NCBI GenBank assembly: GCA_003345555.1
Contig: PRDJ01000006.1
Location: 1-44,135 of the forward strand
Reading direction: 5' to 3'
Origin: Candidatus Thorarchaeota archaeon
GTDB lineage: Archaea > Asgardarchaeota > Thorarchaeia > Thorarchaeales > Thorarchaeaceae
DNA length: 44,135 bases
Shown here: piece by piece, positions 39,879-44,135 of the stretch
Numbering within the stretch: the stretch's first letter is position 1
Layout of the letters: each line of letters starts with the position of its first letter
Notes under the pieces: model-generated
Database searches by the model: none
Told to the model about the DNA's origin: nothing
What the model saw: the letters and a program-made list of their open reading frames with translations, nothing else
Translations under genes and position numbers: made by a program

Positions 39879-40487
39879 TTGTCTTCTGAGCCTGTTTCCC
39901 ACATGTTCAAACTCGTTGCCCTAGGTGACGGTGCCGTGGGAAAGACTAGTTGTATCAAGAGATACACAGAAGACAGTTTCAGCGAGCGCTACATAGCAAC
40001 CATCGGCACCACTTTCGCGCTGAAAAGCGTGGAAGTACAGGGACCTAACGGGTCTAAGATTAGCGCAAGAATAGTGCTTTGGGACCTTGCCGGCCAGCCT
40101 ACCTATAACGAGTTGAGACGTAGGTACATGGCCGGTGCGTCGATGGCTGTTATCGTCTACGATGTGACAAGGCCGCAGACATTCTTAGACGTCGGTGAAT
40201 GGTTTACCAAGTTCATTACAGTCTGCCCCAATGCAGTAGTTGCTGTTGTTGCGAACAAAATCGATAGGCCAGACCGACTTGTGCCGCCCGAAGCTGGGCT
40301 AATGGTTAAGAGGTGGCTTGATGTCTTGCACTATGAGACATCAGCCAAGACCGGCGAGAACATCAACAGGATGTTCACGGATTTGGTGATGCGCTCCATG
40401 GAAAAGCAGCGCGAACTGGGACCGGCCAGTTCCATCGATTCCGCGCAATCTAGTATTCACGCAACAAGACCGCCCAAGACGACCTAG
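39879..40487 (+). CDS. Rab/Ras-superfamily small GTPase, DLAGQ type
   Basis: A 202-residue small GTPase. G1 is GDGAVGKT (16-23), G2 the T of ATIGTTF, G3 WDLAGQ (68-73), G4 NKID (126-129), G5 ETSAK (153-157). G3 is of Rab/Ras type, unlike GTPase 1. The C-terminal tail (about 177-202) is polar and has no cysteine, so no lipid-anchoring signal. The start is TTG 39879, with GGAAG 8 nt upstream; an internal ATG at 39903 would remove the first 8 residues but keep G1. The two GTPases share the same YMxGAS...AVIVYDVTRPxTF core and are probably old paralogues. A membrane protein gene follows after 20 nt. Confidence 0.92.
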   Translation: MSSEPVSHMFKLVALGDGAVGKTSCIKRYTEDSFSERYIATIGTTFALKSVEVQGPNGSKISARIVLWDLAGQPTYNELRRRYMAGASMAVIVYDVTRPQTFLDVGEWFTKFITVCPNAVVAVVANKIDRPDRLVPPEAGLMVKRWLDVLHYETSAKTGENINRMFTDLVMRSMEKQRELGPASSIDSAQSSIHATRPPKTT

Positions 40488-40507
40488 CTCTCTGGCAGGT
40501 GTAAGTG

Positions 40508-41053
40508 ATGACAGCAACGGCCAAACATACTCAGTATGTCAAAGGCGTCTTTAGTCACATTGGCTTGTTCTTTGTGAACTTTTGCGTATTAATTGGTCTA
40601 ATCCAAGCCATCAACGTCTACCAGATGCCACAACCGTTGTTGAACACGATTCTTCTAGCGTACATGATCGTTCATACAATCATGCTGCTGTCACTTCAGC
40701 TCGGAATCCAAGTGCTTGAGCTCATTAGACTCAAGATGCCATCATTCCTCATTAGCTACTACTTCCGTTTCAGTGATGAGGAGCTCATTCCTCTCCGAAT
40801 CTTGGATCCTACTAAAAGCAAGCTAGCTGTAATCGTCCTGCTGCTTGTTATTACCGGGGGGCCTGTGCTCTATCCCATATTTGCAGTCTATGGCTTCGTG
40901 TTCATCTCTGGAGACCTGTTGATAATTGCATTCGACCCGAATACGATACTGCATTATTTTACGGTGTTTCTGAACTGGATGCCACCCGTAATTGCTCTCA
41001 TAGTCATCGTCACCATTGTGTCCGTTGTGATTGTTGAATTCAAACATGTCTAG
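40508..41053 (+). CDS. Multi-span membrane protein next to the GTPase
   Basis: A 181-residue protein with about 5 hydrophobic spans: near residues 15-38, 45-72, 104-128 and 128-142 (possibly one pair), and 155-175. A polar loop of about 25 residues (around 80-103) lies in the middle. No family recognised. ATG 40508 is used with GGTG 6 nt upstream. It is 20 nt downstream of GTPase 2 on the same strand and thus likely co-transcribed. A membrane receptor or effector for the GTPase is an attractive inference, without motif support. Confidence 0.65.
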   Translation: MTATAKHTQYVKGVFSHIGLFFVNFCVLIGLIQAINVYQMPQPLLNTILLAYMIVHTIMLLSLQLGIQVLELIRLKMPSFLISYYFRFSDEELIPLRILDPTKSKLAVIVLLLVITGGPVLYPIFAVYGFVFISGDLLIIAFDPNTILHYFTVFLNWMPPVIALIVIVTIVSVVIVEFKHV

Positions 41054-41143
41054 AAGACGCAATCTGGAAATGTCGCCTAAGGCCCGGAACCAGTCAGTTC
41101 TGGCACCGTCTCAGACAAACAAAGTCTTCTGTCCCTAGGTCGG

Positions 41144-41155
41144 GGTTTATATTGC
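41144..41155 (+). promoter_or_regulatory. TATA box for a leaderless geranylgeranyl reductase transcript
   Basis: GGTTTATATTGC at 41144-41155 is centred about 28 nt before ATG 41179, matching a leaderless or nearly leaderless mRNA. Confidence 0.5.
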
Positions 41156-41178
41156 GACTGTATTCTACTCATCCAACA

Positions 41179-42534
41179 ATGAACTCGACCGTTGATGTTG
41201 CAGTAGTTGGTGCCGGGTCCGCGGGATGTTCTGCTGCTCGCCGATGCGCGGAGATGGGTCTCGAGACCATTATGCTCGACAGAAAGCCAAGACAACTCGT
41301 CGGGCAGAAGGTTTGTGGTGATGAGGTAAGTAGGTCACACTTCGATGCCACCGGGATTGATTACCCGCAAGAAGCAGAGATACTAAACACAATCCATGGT
41401 GCTGACATATACCCGCCAGGAATAACCAACGAAATGAAGGTCAGGGGTTGGAAGGAATTCGATGGCTGGATCCTGCATCGGCTGAACTTTGGCCAGCGGC
41501 TACTCAATGAAGCGATTCGGGCCGGAGTGACTTTCCTTCCGGAGTGTCATGTGACCGGTCCTACACTCAAAGATGGACAAGTTGTCGGTGTGAAATACAA
41601 GGCCAAGGAAACGGGCGAGACAAGAGCAGTCCAGGCGAAACTTGTGGTCGATGCATCTGGTCTTGCCGGAGTGGTCAGGACGAAGGTTGATCACCCGCTC
41701 GTCGAGAAGCAAGTCGACAAGAATGACATTGCCCTTTGTCAACGTGAGATTCTGCATCTCAGAGAGCCGCTTCCTGAGCCGAATGTCGCTCGAGTATTCC
41801 TAGGAAGAAGAATCGCGCCCTCAGGTTATGCTTGGCTTTTCCCACGGGGACCAGAAGAAGTGAATGTGGGGGTCGGGGTAACCGGCGGGGAAGGCAAATC
41901 CTCTCCCAAGTCGTATCTTTCGAGCTTCAAAGAGCGCTATGAGGTTCTTCGTGGAAGTGATGTGATCGAGAGTGCTGGTGGTGCAGTGCCGGTCCGGCGT
42001 CCACTAATGAGCTTGGTTGCTGACGGCATTGCCTTTGTTGGTGATTCGGCGCTCCAAGTGAATCCCATTCACGGCGGAGGAATAGGAGCAGGCATGCGTG
42101 CGGGAGTGATTCTTGGGGAAATCGCCAAGCAGGCGATAGCGAGAGAGGACACATCAGCAAGAGGACTGTGGCAATACAACACAGCCTATCTGAGAGACTT
42201 CGGAAAGCGTCTTGCATCACTTGAAATCTTTCGCAGATTCCTTCAGGATGTAGGCGATGAAGACATCGATTTCGGCTTTGAGAAGCGCGTCTTGGAACCA
42301 GAGGATCTTATGCGTGCCAACCGGGGCGATGGCCTGTCTCTTGGTCTGGTCGACAAACTGCGTAGAGTGGGAAGGTCTGTGGGGCGGCCTGGTCTATTAA
42401 TCAAACTTCAGAGGGCGGCAAGCCTCATGAAGATGGTCAGCAAGGCGTATGCCCAATACCCGTCTCGGCCTGAGATGTTCCAAAAATGGTGCCTCGACGT
42501 GGCGTCTATATTGGATGAAGCTCACTTCACGTGA
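41179..42534 (+). CDS. Geranylgeranyl reductase-family FAD oxidoreductase
   Basis: A 451-residue flavoprotein of the geranylgeranyl reductase family. The N-terminal FAD dinucleotide motif is VAVVGAGSAGCSAARRCAE. LVVDASGLAG and FVGDSALQVNPIHGGGIG are the later FAD-binding signatures of this family. KVCGDE, with its cysteine, follows the first motif as in archaeal digeranylgeranyl-glycerolipid reductases. Archaeal members saturate the isoprenoid chains of membrane lipids. An alternative is another GGR-like enzyme, for menaquinone or heterodisulfide-linked reactions. The start ATG 41179 is supported by the TATA box; a TTG at 41152 falls inside the promoter. It probably stands alone. Confidence 0.88.
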   Translation: MNSTVDVAVVGAGSAGCSAARRCAEMGLETIMLDRKPRQLVGQKVCGDEVSRSHFDATGIDYPQEAEILNTIHGADIYPPGITNEMKVRGWKEFDGWILHRLNFGQRLLNEAIRAGVTFLPECHVTGPTLKDGQVVGVKYKAKETGETRAVQAKLVVDASGLAGVVRTKVDHPLVEKQVDKNDIALCQREILHLREPLPEPNVARVFLGRRIAPSGYAWLFPRGPEEVNVGVGVTGGEGKSSPKSYLSSFKERYEVLRGSDVIESAGGAVPVRRPLMSLVADGIAFVGDSALQVNPIHGGGIGAGMRAGVILGEIAKQAIAREDTSARGLWQYNTAYLRDFGKRLASLEIFRRFLQDVGDEDIDFGFEKRVLEPEDLMRANRGDGLSLGLVDKLRRVGRSVGRPGLLIKLQRAASLMKMVSKAYAQYPSRPEMFQKWCLDVASILDEAHFT

Positions 42535-42580
42535 CGTCTGGATGGCTGTGTCTTCAAGCGGTCAGCAAGTTCACGAGGCG

Positions 42581-43633
42581 CTATATGTCTCTGATACCAT
42601 CTTTCACAACTGTGAAGATAGCTTCGCCTTCGGGCAGGTTTGGCGAATCAACTAGCCGGCAGATTCTTCGCTCACCCTTCGACTTCCTGATGTAACAGCG
42701 GACCTGTGGGACGTGCGCCAAGACGTGGCCACCTACCGGGGTGGTTGGGTCTCCGAAGAAGGCATCTGGACGCGCCATTACCTGATTCGTGATGTACACT
42801 GCCATGTTGTTGATTTCTGCACCCCTCTGCAGATGGTGCAGGTGCTTGTTCAGTTTCTGTTGTCTCGGAGCGAGAGTGCCTCGTCCGGTGTATTCCGCTC
42901 TGAAGTGACTGGTTGCTGAATCTAGTACCAAGAGCTTTGCGTTCTTCTCTTGAGCCATTTCCATGGCTTGGTCACACAATAGTATTTGATGGTCAGAGTT
43001 GTAGGCCCGTGCCCACACTACGTTCTTCAGGACTGTCTCTATGTTTAGACCCAGAGCCTCTGACATGTCGACAAGACGTTCGGGTCTGAAAGTGCCTTCA
43101 GTGTCAACATAAATCGCAGTTCCGCCCAACCCTCCTTTGTCGGGAGGAAGTTGGACATTCACGGCGAGCTGGTGGGCGATTTGCGTTTTCCCGGACCTGA
43201 ATGAACCATACATTTCAGTAATGCCTTGGGTCTCGATACCTCCACCCAGCAAATCGTCAAGCGCTTTGGAACCGCTCGTAATTCGACCTGCGTTTCTTCT
43301 TCGTTCCAACAACAAGTCAGCAGTCTCGAATCCGATGTCTAGCATCTCTCTTGCTGCTTTGATAATCTTCGTTGCGGTGGTCTCGCCTATTGAGCCTGCT
43401 GCGGCCAGCTCAGGAGGAGATGCGACAGCAATTGCTTCGACACTTCTATAACCTGATTCAGAGAGGCGCTTGGCAATCGCAGGACCAACCCCCGGAAGAT
43501 CGGTCATGTCAAGACCTGTCACGCTTGTTCCAGTATCTGGTGCCTCGCCGACGGCTTCCTTCGGTGCTTCGCCTTCGAATTCCTCGTAGTCTGGTTCCTC
43601 GACGTCCTCTTCTGGTTCCTCTTTCTTCGGGAT
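42581..43633 (-). CDS. radA: RadA recombinase, apparent N-terminal extension with ATC start
   Basis: Archaeal RecA/Rad51 homologue that does strand exchange in recombinational repair. The helix-hairpin-helix [15 protein letters not shown] opens the conserved part. Walker A is GSFRSGKTQ, Walker B LLVLDS, and the L2 region has [16 protein letters not shown]. From GTG 43522 the protein is 313 aa. The same frame stays open upstream with a Glu/Pro-rich, clearly protein-like tail ([17 protein letters not shown] in its middle), as in other archaeal RadA proteins with acidic N-termini. No ATG/GTG/TTG exists there, but AAGGGAGG ends 8 nt before ATC 43633-43631, giving 350 aa. If ATC is not used, translation begins at GTG 43522 or ATG 43507. 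The gene itself is certain, its start is not. Confidence 0.92.
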   Translation of the reverse strand: MPKKEEPEEDVEEPDYEEFEGEAPKEAVGEAPDTGTSVTGLDMTDLPGVGPAIAKRLSESGYRSVEAIAVASPPELAAAGSIGETTATKIIKAAREMLDIGFETADLLLERRRNAGRITSGSKALDDLLGGGIETQGITEMYGSFRSGKTQIAHQLAVNVQLPPDKGGLGGTAIYVDTEGTFRPERLVDMSEALGLNIETVLKNVVWARAYNSDHQILLCDQAMEMAQEKNAKLLVLDSATSHFRAEYTGRGTLAPRQQKLNKHLHHLQRGAEINNMAVYITNQVMARPDAFFGDPTTPVGGHVLAHVPQVRCYIRKSKGERRICRLVDSPNLPEGEAIFTVVKDGIRDI

Positions 43634-43641
43634 TTTGGTCG

Positions 43642-43649
43642 CCTCCCTT
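43642..43649 (-). promoter_or_regulatory. Strong Shine-Dalgarno pointing to an ATC start of radA
   Basis: The minus strand reads AAGGGAGG (rc of 43642-43649), ending 8 nt before ATC (43633-43631). No standard start codon exists in any minus-strand frame between 43640 and 43700. Confidence 0.6.
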
Positions 43650-43710
43650 GATTGCTCGGCTATCTCGTGCGAGTAAATGGAGAGTATGGTTATGATTCTG
43701 TCGCTTTGAC

Positions 43711-43722
43711 CGATATAAAAAC
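43711..43722 (-). promoter_or_regulatory. TATA-like promoter of radA
   Basis: The minus strand reads TTTTTATATCGG, placing transcription start near 43690, about 57 nt before the proposed ATC start. A second A/T-rich site (CCATATAAACAG on the minus strand, about 43809-43820) is an alternative. Confidence 0.4.
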
Positions 43723-43869
43723 AGCACTGAGATTCAGTGCCAAATGACTGGTAACTTGCCAGTTTTGTCTACTGCGAATCAGGATTCTGCTAGACAATCG
43801 ATCTCGTCTGTTTATATGGGCACGCTACGGGGCTTGTGGCCGCGCACTGATCCGCGTGAGAATCTCCGG

Positions 43870-44135
43870 TTATGACAAGTCCTTGCGATGGAAAAGCAGC
43901 ACTGCCAACAGAAGGGAAACGACGAGAATCGCCAACAGCACGATTGTCGAAGATGCCGGGGTCCATGACGGGATTACGTAATTGAAGGCCAAGAAGAAGT
44001 TGCCCATGTTGCTCATGTGAGCAGAAAGGGAGTACGGGAGACCCCCAATGAACGAGAAGACTGCGCCCAGAAGCTGCTCGTACAGCACCACGAACACTCC
44101 CCAGAATAGCGGTCTCTTCAGTGCGATACCTAGTA
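43870..44135 (-). CDS. C-terminal part of an ABC-2-type membrane permease, cut by the window edge
   Basis: The minus-strand frame is open from the window edge through the first standard start at 44097 to the stop at 43870, giving about 88 residues of a C-terminus. It holds a RPLFWGVFVVLYEQ segment, a middle hydrophobic loop region, and a final span (TIVLLAILVVSLLLAVLLF) ending in a short RKDLS tail. This is how ABC-2 permeases of the drug or polysaccharide-export type usually end. The frame reads through 44097 without a stop, so this is not a small gene of its own. The ATP-binding subunit would lie further upstream, outside the window. Confidence 0.6.
   Translation of the reverse strand, partial: LGIALKRPLFWGVFVVLYEQLLGAVFSFIGGLPYSLSAHMSNMGNFFLAFNYVIPSWTPASSTIVLLAILVVSLLLAVLLFHRKDLS

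Noticed and set aside
43509..43727. Separate small Arg-rich gene upstream of radA
   Set aside because: It is the out-of-frame shadow of the acidic radA N-terminal extension.

Overview
This window looks like a piece of an archaeal chromosome, most probably from an Asgard archaeon (Thorarchaeota-like; the phylum is inference). The archaeal evidence is direct. There is a class-1 release factor of the a/eRF1 family, an archaeal-type PheS/PheT pair, RadA recombinase, a geranylgeranyl-reductase family flavoprotein of the kind used for archaeal lipids, a tungsten-type aldehyde:ferredoxin oxidoreductase, and BRE/TATA-like promoters about 25-30 nt from starts. The Asgard hint is two eukaryote-like Ras/Rab/Arf-type small GTPases close together (38.0-40.5 kb).

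Layout. 0-4.5 kb: AOR, an F420/FMN luciferase-like oxidoreductase and an MFS transporter, all on +. 4.5-7.2 kb (-): an apparent operon of a nucleotidyltransferase-like protein, an S-methyl-thiohydantoin-desulfurase-like (DUF917) protein and an Asp/Glu/hydantoin racemase. 7.5-9.8 kb: a metallophosphoesterase and a second DUF917 gene. 9.9-11.7 kb: two unrecognised divergent genes. 11.8-17.6 kb: an APC permease, a HARE-HTH/Mrr-like protein, a MoaD-like beta-grasp protein and a FAD oxidase + CCG iron-sulfur pair. 17.8-20.2 kb: a URO-D-family protein, an RraA-like protein and an ATC-hydrolase-like protein. 20.4-25.7 kb: an aminotransferase, a glycyl radical enzyme, KDG kinase and KDPG aldolase. 26-28.9 kb: SCP2 and a second FAD oxidase + CCG pair. 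29-31.7 kb: inositol-phosphate synthase, CpXC, a VTT-like membrane protein and an AbrB-like regulator.

31.8-33.2 kb holds a compact cluster of overlapping or tightly packed genes: a small single-span membrane protein, a membrane-anchored Cas4/RecB-like nuclease and a helical protein. Then come core genes (aRF1, pheS, pheT), the GTPase/CBS/coiled-coil/membrane block, geranylgeranyl reductase, RadA and the end of an ABC-2 permease.

The left half reads as a catabolic accessory region: transport, ring-opening or desulfurising enzymes, racemase, aminotransferase, radical dehydratase or lyase, keto-deoxy sugar acid cleavage and flavin/FeS oxidation feeding low-potential electron carriers. The right half is information processing and membrane/GTPase biology.

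The most unexpected observation is translational. Three genes (FAD oxidase at 26334, small membrane protein at 31830, RadA at 43633) have clear protein-coding sequence upstream of any ATG/GTG/TTG. In each, a GGAG/GGAGG Shine-Dalgarno block ends 8 nt before an ACG, CTG or ATC codon. These are either non-canonical starts or sequence errors. The best candidate for an undescribed system is the membrane-anchored nuclease cluster at 31.8-33.2 kb. No CRISPR array, tRNA, rRNA, IS element or integrase was seen.
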